A DNA stretch of 64,000 bases from Charina bottae (Eukaryota > Chordata > Lepidosauria > Squamata > Charinaidae). The notes below the pieces were generated by a model. The model was given only the letters and a program-made list of their open reading frames with translations, was not told the origin of the DNA and did no database searches. Location of the stretch: contig JALMGJ010000003.1 in the NCBI GenBank assembly GCA_023362775.1, forward strand, positions 175,374,774-175,438,773, in the 5' to 3' direction. Positions 35,212 to 46,109 of the stretch are shown here, piece after piece (the first letter of the stretch is position 1; the number at the start of each line of letters is the position of its first letter). The position numbers and the translations under genes were made by a program.

Positions 35212-36946
35212 ATACCATGGGTTGTCCTTGTGTTGGTGGAGGTGTTGTTCTCCCCTTAGGAGTTCCTTGATTGGGCTGTTGTTTGCTGCTTGGTTGATTG
35301 ACTGAGTTAATAGTTCCTTGATTAGGGTATATTGTGCTGTTTGATTGTTCCTCTGGTGCTAATCTTGGTGTTAATCTTTGCATATCTGGGTATTGATTGC
35401 TGGCAAGGAGGTGTTCTGGTCTTTTGGCTTTTCTATTGTCTCTTATGAATGGTATGTAAACGTTGTTTACCTCTATGTGTCTGTTGATGGCTGCTTTGTC
35501 TGAGTGCCAAGCTTCCAGGAATTCTCTAGCGTTTTTGGATTTGGCTTGGTTTAAGATGCTCACAGTTTCCCAGTTGAAAGTATGGTTGAGTCTGCCCATG
35601 TGTTGTCAGATTAAGGAGTTTTCATCGTGTCTTCTGACTGCTAGTTGGTGTTCGTGGATGTGCTGTGCTAGTCTTCTGCCCATCTGTCCTACATAGTGGC
35701 TGCTACAGTCCTTACACTGTATGTTGTAGATAACTCCTGTTTTTTCTTCTTGGGCTACTGGGTCTTTTGGGTTACTTAAGATGTTCTGAAGGGTTTTGGT
35801 TGGTTTATGTGCTATGGTGATGCCATGTGGTTGTAACAGTCTATTGGTAGTTTCTGAGATGTTTCTGATGTATGGCAGTGTTATCCTTTTCATAGCTTCT
35901 GTCAGTTGTGTTGTAATGGGTTTTGTAGTCAGGCACTTTTTGATAAAGTTGCATGGGTATCCATTTTGCTGGAACATGCTGTATAGATGATCTCTTTCCT
36001 TTTTCTGGTGTTCTGGGTTGCTGCAGTGCGTTTGTGCTCGTCTGAATAATGTTCTTACGCAGCTTCTCTTGTGGAAGGTTGGGTTGTTGCTTTGATAATG
36101 GAGCACTTGGTTAATGTGGGTAGATTTCCGGTAGACTTGTGTTTCTAGAATGCCCTCATTTCCTCTACTGATGAAGATGTCCAAGAAGGGTAGTGTGTTG
36201 TTGTTTTCTTCTTCCCTTGTGAATTTTATTCCATTGAAGATGTTATTGATGGTTTCATGTGTTTTCTCCAGTTGTTCCTTTTTTATTATGACAAAGGTGT
36301 CATCTACATACTGGATCCATACTTTGGGTTGTATACGTGGAAGTGCTATCATTTCTAGATGCTGCATTACAAGCTCTGCTATGAGTCCTGAAAGTGGTGA
36401 TCCCATGGGTGTTCCTTTGATTTGTTGGTATATTTGTCCATCAAACTGAAAGTAGGTAGTGAAGCAGAGGTTGATGAGGTCCATGATTCTGGTTATTTCT
36501 ATCTTAGTGTATTTGACTAGGTTGGGTGTGTTTCGTAGAACTGCTGCCATGGATTCTTTCGCTAGTGCTGGGTCCATGGATGTAAAGAGTGCAATGACAT
36601 TGAATGACACCATAATTTCATCTTCTATTTTTTTTAAGTCTTTGATTTTCTGGAGGCACTGTAGTGGGGAGTTGATAGAATATTTGCTCTCCTCTGTAAG
36701 ATGCCTAAGTTTTTTTGTGAGCTCTTTAGCTATGTTGTAAGTGGGAGTCCCTGGTAACAATACAATTGGCTGAAGCAGTATGCTAGGTTTGTGTATTTTG
36801 GGGCATCCGTAGAAGCATGGGAGGATAGGTCCACTGCTTTTCATCCACCTCTGTTCTTCTTTTGTGATTTGACCTTTCTTGGTGAGGTCGTTAAGTCTCT
36901 TTTCACACTGAAGATGTTGCCTAGTCTGGCAATGAAACGTCTGCAA
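35207..36946 (-). pseudogene. PLE reverse transcriptase - GIY-YIG endonuclease, truncated and inactive
   Basis: Two in-frame pieces (446 and 130 codons) separated by one TGA stop at about 35606-35608. Reverse-transcriptase landmarks: GTPMGSPLSG (178-187) and YVDD (213-216). Motif A reads SFNVIALF, so the usual catalytic Asp is Asn at residue 116 (codon 36599-36601). GIY-YIG motifs: GVIYNI (404-409) and YVGQMGRRL (418-426), with HEHQ downstream; the C-terminal portion continues beyond the stop. The N-terminal fingers are missing because the ORF begins in the inverted end module, and the C-terminus is cut by the LTR. In a working PLE the endonuclease nicks the target for primed reverse transcription. 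Confidence 0.92.
36909..36939 (+). ncRNA. Hammerhead-ribozyme-like core, inverted 5' end of PLE
   Basis: Plus strand: CTGAAGA, stem II TTGCC / GGCAA, then GAAACGTC, the canonical core followed by a GTC triplet. Stem I upstream (tcaca) is diverged compared with the other end. Confidence 0.5.
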
Positions 36947-37028
36947 GAAAACAACAATGCTCAGAGAGCACCAAGGACTCCACAGTTCAACCCTCAGCTA
37001 CAAATATTCTCTTTGATTAACTTACACA

Positions 37029-37720
37029 GTCTGGAACTAGTTCTACTGGTTAGTATAACCCTTTGTCACAGTATCTTTGTGAACATGACAATGTAGCTGA
37101 AAAACCATGGTGGTTTAGTCTCTCTGATTAAGATTATCAGTAGATAAGGCAGACCAAAATTATATTTGCTTCTGATGCCCAACTTTTGGAAACAAAAGCC
37201 TTCTGCAGGCACTTAAAAGTGTCCTGAGGTAGGGATACGTACTCATGCAAATGTCATCTGATGCAGAATGTCTTTGAAGAAAGTTGGACTGAAAAGTTAA
37301 GAGCTACAGAAGTATGGTATATATATTTGGCTTAATTTGCTTACAAGTCAACTGTGATTGTACTGGTGTTCCCAGCTCCCAGGAAGTTTTTGACGGAAAA
37401 TACAGCTGAACCAGCTTACAACCTTCTGATAGACAATAGGACTAGTTGGAACAAGGAGTACAAGGATACTGAGGCCATGTGGGCACATTCATATCTATCA
37501 TGTGTGCAGGTTGAACTCCTGCTAAAGGCAATGGTAGCAAATATCCAGTGTGTTTTAAGGATATGTAACTGGTCATTTATTAATGTGCTTTTAACTGAGT
37601 TTCAGATTGTTGTTTTTACATTTTATTACAATTTGAAATTTTACTGGTATTTAATTATTGCCTTTTTGACCCCCATTTTTAATGTAAAGATGAATTTTAA
37701 TAAAGATAAAAAGCAATTGC
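37029..37720. other. Unassigned sequence
   Basis: Nothing recognised. A 179-codon ORF spans this and the microsatellite, but it has no domain and ends in repeat translation. Confidence 0.4.
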
Positions 37721-37807
37721 AGGGAAGGGAAGGGAAGGGAAGGGAAGGGAAGGGAAGGGAAGGGAAGGGAAGGGAAGGGAAGGGAAGGGAAGGGAAGGGA
37801 AGGGAAG
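37721..37807. repeat. (GGGAA)n microsatellite
   Basis: About seventeen perfect pentanucleotide units. Confidence 0.95.
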
Positions 37808-38975
37808 ATAGAATTAGTTTTGCTTTAGGCATTCTTCGAAAGGAGAAAAGACTGTTGGTGACATTCTCATGGGGAAGTGGAGTGCATTCTTAACTTATTT
37901 ACTTCCAAGGTGGTTTCTTTCATTGCACAATAAGCTCTCCAGCAGTTTACTTTCTCTCTTGCATTTCCCATACTTCAATTAAATCCCAAGGCAAGATACC
38001 GGGAAGGATCTCTTCTCATTAGTCTGTTTCAGTATCAGTGTTGCCCTCAGTGCTGAGGGGAATCCTGCTGGAAAATTTCTCTTACCCCTGGAGAAGTTCT
38101 TTGTCCTCGAATGTGTGGAGTCTTTCAAAGGGCGCTTTGTGCTCGAGATAGAATGAGAAATTGCTTTAAGATTATGAGAATTCCAGATATGTGCTCCAGT
38201 CGTATCCTTTTGGGGTTCAGATTGAATGAGCTCTGTGATGTTAGACTGAGGACAGTCAGGCTATTCCAGGACAACCAAGTAACCCATTCGTGTTGTGCCA
38301 CTTTTAGTTGATATTGCTGTGAAAACAATGGTTCTTGGATAACAAAGGGCTGACATAACACAGATGGAAAATACCATATTGTGGCAGCTGGGAAGATAAT
38401 GTGTGTTACCAGTAAATTCACAAAGGGGAAAAACACTGAAATGCTTTAAAATGCAGGTGCACAAATTGCACACACCAGGAGCAGCAGTGGCATTTTGTAA
38501 TAAAACCTAAGTTTATTTGCCACCATTGAACACGTACACGTTTACAGCTTCCACAGAGAAGCATGTGGAACACTCTCCAAGAAATAATTCACACAATGAT
38601 GAAACTTACACACAAAAGGTAACTACTACTTGCTAATTTGTAAGTACTCTTTTCCTATAGATGCCATACTTGCTGATACTACTGGGAATTTGATAAATAC
38701 CATATTTACTACCATATTTACCCAAAATTCCCTAATACATAAAGGAATACTCAGAATTATTAATCTGAATGAAGGATTTTTAAGGGGACAAATATTAATT
38801 TGATTAATATTTATTAATAAATATTAATTTATTGATTAATATTGATTAATAAATATTAATCAAATCCTTAAAGGGAATTTAAGCTAATTATATTCCTTCA
38901 CAAGTTCACATATTTGTAAATTGTTTATTTTGTGTAAGGAATGTGTTGATCTCTTCCACTGTGTAAGCAATTTCT
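37808..38975. other. Unassigned sequence with an AT-rich inverted-repeat patch
   Basis: No gene recognised. 38800-38875 is made of repeated, self-complementary ATTAATATT-type strings. Confidence 0.4.
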
Positions 38976-39074
38976 AGCCTTCTCTGTATGTCTATGAAGG
39001 TTCTCAGTCATCCAGGTGGAACAGTCTGTGGCTTGAATCATGTCAACTGGATTTCTATTTTCTTAGTGGAAACG

Positions 39075-39104
39075 TTTCACTCCTTATCCAAGGAGCTTCT
39101 TCAG
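39075..39104 (-). ncRNA. Hammerhead-ribozyme-like core, left arm of PLE snapback
   Basis: Minus strand: CTGAAGA, stem II GCTCCTT / AAGGAGT (one G-U closure), then GAAACG. Confidence 0.45.
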
Positions 39105-39112
39105 TCAAGCTT

Positions 39113-39143
39113 CTGAAGAAGCTCCTTGGATAAGGAGTGAAAC
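39113..39143 (+). ncRNA. Hammerhead-ribozyme-like core, right arm of PLE snapback
   Basis: Plus strand: CTGAAGA, stem II as in the left arm, then GAAACGTTTC. The AAACGTTT string is self-complementary, which would allow pairing between two molecules. Confidence 0.45.
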
Positions 39144-39317
39144 GTTTCCACTAAGAAAATAGAAATCCAGTTGACATGATTCAAGCCACAGCCTTCTCTG
39201 TAGCCTTTTGTTCTTTTCTCTGTCTCATAAACACTGATTTATCAATCCAAACAGGTTTGAAGGAGAGAGTTTCCATTCTTCTCCTGCTTTTTTTTTTTTT
39301 AAAAAAAAACTCCAGTT

Positions 39318-39577
39318 ATCCATGCTACAGACAGCCAAGCTGGTGTAGTGGTTAAGGAACCAGGCTAGAAACTGGAAGACAGTGAGTTCTAGCCCTGCCT
39401 TAGGCATGAAGCCGGCTAGGTGAATTTGGGCCAGTCACTCTTGCTCAGTCCTAGGAAGAAGGCAAGGACAGACCACTTCTAAACATCTTTCCAAGAAAAC
39501 AGTAGGGACTCGTCCAGGCAGTCATTGGGAGTCAACATTGACTTGAAGGCACACAAACACACAAAATCCATGCTACA
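39318..39577 (+). mobile_element. tRNA-derived SINE with a Bov-B-like tail and 12-bp target duplication
   Basis: The element proper is 39330-39565, flanked by ATCCATGCTACA at 39318-39329 and 39566-39577. The head (tgtagtggttaaggaacc, then gttctagccctgcc) and the first body part match the other tRNA SINEs of the window. The 3' half is different: 'ggaagaaggcaaggacagac', 'ccaagaaaacagtagggac', 'gtcaacattgacttgaaggc'. It resembles RTE/Bov-B LINE 3' tails, so a different LINE probably mobilised it. Confidence 0.85.
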
Positions 39578-40007
39578 TAGGTTACTACAAGATCATGCTA
39601 GTTCTTCACTGCAGTTCATTGCATTCCACTATCTTGCACTGCATTGCACTGCCAAAATCAGTTCAAAAACTGTGGTGAATAGGCCAGGTAACTCAAGAAA
39701 AATAAAAGCATATTAATCACATTGCCATCATAATCCTTTTGGGACTGGGGGTGGGGAGGCTCTTACCAGTGTTCTTCCAGAACTTATTTTCTTAATTCAA
39801 TGTAGTCCTGATGATTTGGATCACTGCATCCATCATTCACAGCCAGTATATCCAATGCTGGGTGTTAGTTATGGAAGATATAGTACACTCCATCTGGAGA
39901 GTGTCAGGCTGGGAAAGGCTTTCCTAGAGCTTTAAGTATTATAAGGTAAATCAGGATACAATTATCTTTCAGTGTTGGCATGTCCCCCTTGTTATGTAAA
40001 GTAGATT
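39578..40007. other. Unassigned sequence
   Basis: Nothing recognised. Confidence 0.35.
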
Positions 40008-40291
40008 GCTTAGACCAGGGCTTTCCAAAGTTTTCCCGCGGCGACACACCCCACCGTTGGTGTGTCGCCGCGGGAAAACCTGGAAGTGCCGCCATTGCAG
40101 CAGTGCGCAAAGACCCGGAAGCGCTGCTGCCACTTTCGGGCTTTGCACGCCGCCGTTGGTGTGTCGCCACGGGAAAACCCGGAAGCGCTGATGATGATCA
40201 GCGCTTCCGGGTTGTGTGGCGACACACCAGACTGTGTGTGGCGACACACTTTTGTGTCGCGACACACAGTTTGGAAAGCTCTGGCTTAGAC
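40008..40291. mobile_element. GC-rich hAT non-autonomous element with 8-bp target duplication
   Basis: The element proper is 40016-40283 (268 bp). The ends are CAGGGCTTTCCAAA and its near-inverse TTTGGAAAGCTCTG; GCTTAGAC is duplicated exactly at 40008-40015 and 40284-40291. The interior is CpG-rich and made of repeated, inverted 'ggtgtgtcgcc' / 'ggcgacacacc' blocks and 'cccggaagcgct' blocks. The ORFs across it on both strands are by-products of that composition. Confidence 0.9.
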
Positions 40292-40644
40292 ACTTGTTCA
40301 TGTACTTGTCAAGTAAAGCCTTTTTTTACGACCAGGCTCTCAGTGTTGATCTGTGTCACTACTTGACACGTAACTTTGAGGAAGGTCACATAAACACATC
40401 TCTCTGCCTGGCAGTCATATTATTTAATTCTCTATGTTCTGATCAATTGGAGATGGATTCCAGTTGTCCTTGGAGATTTGTCTTCAAGGTCTGCCAGATG
40501 AGAAGATACTGGGGTTCTTGGTCCTTTATAAGGCAGTTATCAGAATCCTTCAACCTGTGGCTTTGAGCCCAGCCAGTTTTCTGCCGATTTTGTTTTGATT
40601 CTATTGAGATTTTATTTGCTGATGGTTCTCAAAGGAGGTGGAAT

Positions 40645-40683
<39 letters not shown>

Positions 40684-41363
40684 TCTATCTAACTTGATAT
40701 ACCACCAACTATTGAAGTCTCAGGATACATACTGAGGGCTTGTTTTCTGTATGATCCGATGTGAAAGGTGGCGGGGGCCGGGGGGAGCTCCTGAAAGCTT
40801 CCAGATAAATATTTCTCATGCTGGAGGCACGCTAGCTGTGTGTTCCTATTGCGTATGTAGATTGAAAGTGTTGAGCAAAAGGTCTCAATATTTAAATCTT
40901 CCTTTGCCTCCTGCTCATAAAGTAGCATAACAGTTTCCTGAAGAAAAGAAGATTATGATTGTAGCTTTAGAGCAAAATCAGTCAGCTTGGGGGTGGAGGG
41001 GAATAAATCCTTCACATTTATTTTATGGAGAATTACATTTGCTCTCAATAGTGGGAAGTACACAGAATAAGGCTACTGAGGTGAGAAGTCAGGGGCTAGT
41101 ATTTTGGCCCCTATTGAGTGTGTTGGTACATGAACAAAGTTGAAAACTTTATTTTTGTCCCCTTTAGTCAAAAATTGCCCAAATCTTTGGGAAATTTCTG
41201 CATGACGTAAGTAAAAAAGAGGTGGGGCTTTCATCACACAATGGTGATCACCATCTGAATATTTTTTACCACCCCCACCCCCTCTCCCCTGGAACCATTA
41301 TGCTGAAAAGCACTGGGGGCAACAGTCTTATTACACATTCATCTTTTCCAAGTCGCCCTTCTT
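40292..41363. other. Unassigned sequence with (ATTT)n at 40641-40686
   Basis: No gene recognised. The (ATTT)n tract followed by 'gatataccaccaac' could be a LINE or SINE tail stub. Confidence 0.4.
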
Positions 41364-41825
41364 ACAAAATGGCAGAGTATTAATTTCAATGACTCCTCAT
41401 TTAAATTTATTTATTTTATTTATTAATTTTCTATCCCACCTTCATTATTTTTATAAATAACTCAAAGTGGCAAACATACCCTAATACTCCTTCCTCCTCC
41501 TATTTTCCCCAAAACAACAACCCTGTGAGGTGAGTTGGGCTGGCCTTCATGCCTAAGGCAGGACTAGAACTCTCAGTCTCCTGGTTTGCCATTGGCTCCT
41601 TCCTAGGGCTGAGAGAGAGTGACTGGCCCAAGGTCACCCAGCCGGCTTTCATGCCTAAGGTGGGACTAGAACTCTCAGTCTCCTGGTTTCTAGCCCAGCA
41701 CCTTAACCACTAGTCTATTTCAAATATCTCTTAATTCACTGTTAATTAAAATGAACAAGTGTGGCATTGGGTTATTGTCTAGCACAGTGATTCTCAAGTT
41801 TAGCAACTTTAACATGTGTGGACTT
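41364..41825 (+). repeat. Duplicated segment, copy 1, interrupted by a SINE
   Basis: 41364-41404 and 41715-41825 together match 43502-43660 (for example 'ggcagagtattaatttcaat', 'tgtggcattgggttattgtc', 'gattctcaagtttagcaac'). The SINE between them is absent from copy 2. The right part ends in one arm of a hAT-type hairpin (41791-41840). Confidence 0.85.
41400..41718 (-). mobile_element. Mosaic tRNA-derived SINE
   Basis: Reading plus-strand order: a complete LINE-like tail and body up to a first partial head (41580), then 'tttgccattggctccttcct', which is the inverted start of the Bov-B-like tail seen at 39.4 kb, then a second body and a full head ending 'accttaaccactagtc'. The 'atgcctaagg...gactagaactctcagtctcc' segment is therefore present twice. 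It looks like a joining of the two SINE types, by template switching or by insertion of one into the other. Confidence 0.7.
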
Positions 41826-43501
41826 CAACTTCCAGAATTCCCTTTCAGTTTCTCTTTAATTGAACAGCACAAGAAACACCACTCTATCTATTCCCCTACC
41901 CCACACTGCGGGCAATTCTATAAATGAATATTTGGAACAAAAACGACTGCCATTCAGTGAAAGTTAAGCCAAATCTCAGGTCAGAGTATATCAGGGTGCA
42001 CAAAATGATGATTGCAGTTTACTATCACAGCACAATAAAGCAATTAGGATACGGTAGAAACAAAAAGGTTCTGAGGTTCTCCTTTCTTTATTGAATGGGC
42101 TATCTTCACTCATGGACACAAATACCTTTTAGGAGCAATCAGTTAACTTCTTCTCCAATGTATAATGAACTTGTTTCTGCTGGATAATAAGAAGCAAGGA
42201 AACTCCAACTTCTAGTGCAGTTAAGTCCAGCAGTATAAGAAAAGGAACAGAAAGATGAACACGCCCTTGCAGAGATACTTACTGAGGCCGCATACAATAG
42301 TCTAATATGAGAAGAATTCCTCCATGTTCACAAGTTTTCCTAGACTTTTCCATTTCCCTGCTATGCCCCTGAAACTTCCCTGATTCCATTACCACGAGTC
42401 AAAAGAGGAGGGATCAGTGAGACCAGCGGTTGTGGCCCTGCGTTCTGATACACGTAGAGAATTCTACTTACTCCTGTCACCGATGCAAAATTCGGATTTA
42501 TTAAGACTTTGAAGCCTAAGGCCGAAGACTGAGGTATCAATTCAGTATTATTCAGGGGCCAGAGGAACACACACCCCTCTTTCTATAGAGAAGCATTCCT
42601 TGACTATTCTTTCATTTCCTTTGTGCCAAGATTGCACCCTAGTTCAAGCCAGATTTTTTTAAAAATTCCAGTCCTAGAATACAACAATAATTTTAAAAAA
42701 TCCTCAGAGCATATCAGAGTGCCTTCCCCTCCCAACTAAATAACTGCAGTTGTCCTGCCTCCACACTTACTTAGGGCTATTCCTGCATGAGGCTATACCA
42801 GTGTAAGATCAGTTCTGGATTTCAATTATTTCAAAATGTTGACCCTGTTCCACAGCTGGACTGATTTATTTCTGGCTTGTTGTGAGGACATTCATCATTA
42901 CTGAAGTACTATCATTAAAGGCTGCTGAAAGTGGACAAAAACGTAGGAATATGAACACAGGCGCGTGCACATGCACATATTTTTGTATGTGAGGTCATTA
43001 GGCTTGAACTGTGAGCAACCATCTAAAGTCAGCTGAGAATGAAGGCTGTGAACTAAAGCCTGCTAGTATGGATTGAACAAGTCAGGACTCAGAGAGGTGC
43101 TAACAGGGCAGGACTACAGGTAGAATCAGTCAGGAATGACAAATAAACCTAGATACACACAGCTCATGAATCAACCCACAGTCAGGCAAAAAGGCCTGAA
43201 AGATACAGGAATGTATCAATGCTCAGGTAAACATTGTTGTTCAAGCATGGCTTAATGGAATCAAGAAGCCCTCTTATAGTTTTTCACATTCAAGAAGATC
43301 TCATGACCATCCTGAGTAGACAAGCAGGGACAGCCCAGGGCTGGAGGACATTAATCTGTCTAAATAGGCCCTGGGAATTTTAGGTCTTGCTGGCCTACAA
43401 TTCCCTCCCCAACGTGAGCTGATTCTATGTTGGCCAACACCTAATTCAGCATCTTCTCCATCTTTTGGTCTAAAAGACTGGCACATGTGGTCCACATGTA
43501 C
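41826..43501. other. Unassigned sequence
   Basis: About 1.7 kb, nothing recognised. Confidence 0.4.
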
Positions 43502-43660
43502 ACAAAATGGCAGAGTATTAATTTCAATGACTCCTCATTTAAACGAATTTATTTCAAATATCTTTTAATCCACCATTAATTAAAACGAACAACTGTGGCA
43601 TTGGGTTATTGTCTAGTACAGCGATTCTCAAGTTTAGCAACTTTTAACATGTGTGGACTT
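43502..43660 (+). repeat. Duplicated segment, copy 2 (no SINE)
   Basis: 159 bp matching copy 1 at 41.4-41.8 kb in the same orientation. It preserves the site without the SINE ('tttaaacgaatttatttcaa'). The similarity stops abruptly at both ends. Confidence 0.85.
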
Positions 43661-44633
43661 GCTGTATACATGTTCAGTATACTGGAAACAAACAAAACAA
43701 AACAAAATTTAAAAAAGAAAACCAGGATGAGAAATAGAGCTCCTTTTTGAAATTCAGAAGTCTTTTGCTTCCTCAAGTCAGCCGCAACTTTTAGTGTCCA
43801 AATGAAAATAGAGGTGATTTGCCATTGCATTCTTCTGTGACTTTTAAAAAATTCCCAGTCTAGTCTATAGCTATGAAATTTCCTGGTGGTCTCTTGTCCA
43901 TATAAAAAGGTCTTTCCGTCTGAATTGGGATAAAGAAAAATCCACGCATATTGGAAGTATAAAACTGATTTCACTATACAGCTGAATGTGCTTGCCTCTA
44001 TAGGGAAGTATTTTTGCAACCATGATTTAAAGTTAGTTAACATTTGTATTTTTACAACCAGGGTTCCATACTAAACTTATGCAGCCAAGGCATAAATATA
44101 AATAAAATAATTAAAAGATATTTTACAAAATGAAGTAGAGGATTAGAATTCACTGCTAGTCAAGCTAAATCATATGGTCACACAAATTATTATACAGTAT
44201 ATGAAGTTTAAAATGGCATGAATGCCTGGAATTAGAGACTACAAGTTCTGAGTAGGAGCTTAAATAAGATCCTCCCCCTTTAAAAAATGCTAGCAAATAT
44301 ATATTGCACTTATATAAAATGACTGATCTAGAACATGCACTGCCTTCTGTGCATCTTTTATGTAGATTAACTTTAATGATAATATGTTGTGTCTTGAAAT
44401 CAGCTTAACATGTTCACAAAGCAGCATGTTGTTTGACTACACATCACTATTTGACTGTCAGTGGTATACTGAAATAAAGGTATAAACCTAGATTCTATCC
44501 CAGCAGTAAATTAATGATCAATGAATTCAAGAGACCCTGTCTTGAAGAACAAAACTATTGTGCAGCCATAGGAATGACACTGGTGCCTTTATGACACAGT
44601 AAGACTTGGATCAGAACTGCAGGATCTAGCCAT
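43661..44633. other. Unassigned sequence
   Basis: Nothing recognised. A 145-codon minus-strand ORF here has no domain that I know. Confidence 0.4.
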
Positions 44634-46109
44634 AACGGATTATCTAGACCCCTTCCAGTCAGGTTTCAGGCCTGGATATGGGACAGAAACTGCATTGGTC
44701 GTGCTTATGGATGATCTCTGGTGGGAGCGGGATGGGGGTAGTGCATCCATCCTGGCTCTTCTTGACCTCTCAGTGGCTTTCGACACCATCAACCATGGTA
44801 TCCTTTTGGGGTTGCACAGGGAGTTGGGGGTGGGTGGCATGGTTTTGTACTGGTTCACCTCCTTCCTCCGGGTCTGGTCCCAATCGGTGGTAATAGGGAG
44901 TGAGAGATCCGACCCTCAACCCCTCCTTTGTGGGGTGCCACAGGGTTTGGTTCTCTTTCCTCTCCTATTCAACATCTACATGAAACCACTGGGTGAGATC
45001 ATCTGTCACCACGGGATGAGGTATCATCAGTATGCTGATGATACCCAATTATACATCTCCGTCCCTGGTGAAGTAAGTGATGTGGTGACTGCCCTCTCTT
45101 GGTGTTTGGGGGCTGGGGGGGGTCTGGATGGGGAACAACAGGCTTCAGCTGAACCCTGGTAAGATGGAGTGGCTGTGGGTTAATGGCTCCTCTATATCCG
45201 GGAAATTGTCATCTTTAGTTCTGGATGGGGTTGCACTTCCCCAGACAGACCTGGTGCGGAATCTGGGGGTTCTTCTGGACTCACGACTCCTGCTCAAAGA
45301 GCAGGTGGCAGACGTGGCCAGAAGGTCCTTTGCACAACTTCATGTTGTGCACCAGTTACGCCCTTTCCTGGATCGAGAAGCCCTCCGAATAGTCACTCAT
45401 GTCCTGGTCATCTCCCATATAGACTATTGCAATGCGCTTTACATGGGGCTACCCTTGAAGAGTATCCGGAAGCTTTAGCTGGTCCAGAATGTGGCTGTGT
45501 GGGCAATTCTTGGTGCCCCAAGATCAGTACATGTGACACCATTGCTACGCGAGCTGCATTGGGTGCCAGTTTGCTTCCGGGTCCAATTCAAGGTGTTGGT
45601 TATTACCTTTAAAGCCCTACATGGCGTGGGTCCAGGTTACCTGAGGGACCATCTCATCCCCATGACATTGACCCGTCCCACCCGATCATGCAGAGAGGGC
45701 ATGTTACGGACCCTGTGTATGACAGAATGTCAGTTGGCGGGGTCCAGGAAGCAGGCCTTCTCTGCAGTGGCTCCCGCCCTCTGGAACACTCTGCCCCCAG
45801 AGGTGAGGCAAGACCCATCGCTCCTGACCTTCCAGAAGAACCTGAAGACTTGGCTCTGTCATCTCACCTGGAGCGGGAAGGGGAGTAGTTATTCTTGGGG
45901 GTGGCTGACGCCTTGGAGCTCTCCTCACTGAATTAGATCTTTTATGGCCACTTGGATTTTATATTTATATTTATTTTTATATTTATATTTGGTAATTTTG
46001 TATTTATATTTTAGATGTTATTTATGCTTATTGTTTTAATGTGTTTGTTATTGTAAACCGCCCAGAGTCCCTATTCTTGGGGGAGATGGGCGGTGGCAAA
46101 ATTTGAAAA

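Larger units (their letters stand above)
34308..37028 (-). mobile_element. Penelope-like element, second family, with nested solo LTR
   Basis: The element proper is 34321-37015 on the minus strand. Its 13-bp target duplication ATTAACTTACACA is exact at 34308-34320 and 37016-37028. The two ends are inverted copies of a terminal module (for example 'gcagatgtttcattgccag' left, 'ctggcaatgaaacgtctgc' right), each with a hammerhead-like core. The minus-strand ORF between them starts inside the inverted 5' module and codes for reverse transcriptase and GIY-YIG endonuclease; its N-terminal part is missing. A 795-bp solo LTR sits inside the 3' part. The DNA removed by subtracting the LTR leaves about 1.9 kb of PLE. 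Confidence 0.93.
38976..39202. mobile_element. PLE snapback insertion (terminal modules only) with 13-bp target duplication
   Basis: The element proper is 38989-39189 (201 bp). AGCCTTCTCTGTA is duplicated exactly at 38976-38988 and 39190-39202. It consists of a left module and its inverted copy meeting head to head around 39105-39112, with no ORF sequence. The left module has an extra outer end ('tgtctatgaaggttctcagt') that is also present at the 21.8-kb PLE. Each arm has a hammerhead-like core. Same family as the 21.2- and 46.5-kb copies. Confidence 0.9.

Noticed and set aside
37354..37893. 179-codon plus-strand ORF
   Set aside because: Its last third is translated (GGGAA)n repeat, and the rest shows no domain or codon signal.
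38800..38875. AT-rich inverted repeats as an origin or MITE
   Set aside because: Only repeated ATTAATATT-type strings; no defined ends or flanking duplication.
40010..40301. Overlapping ORFs on both strands with Arg/His/Thr-rich proteins
   Set aside because: They lie in a hAT element whose CpG-rich palindromes lack stops in several frames.
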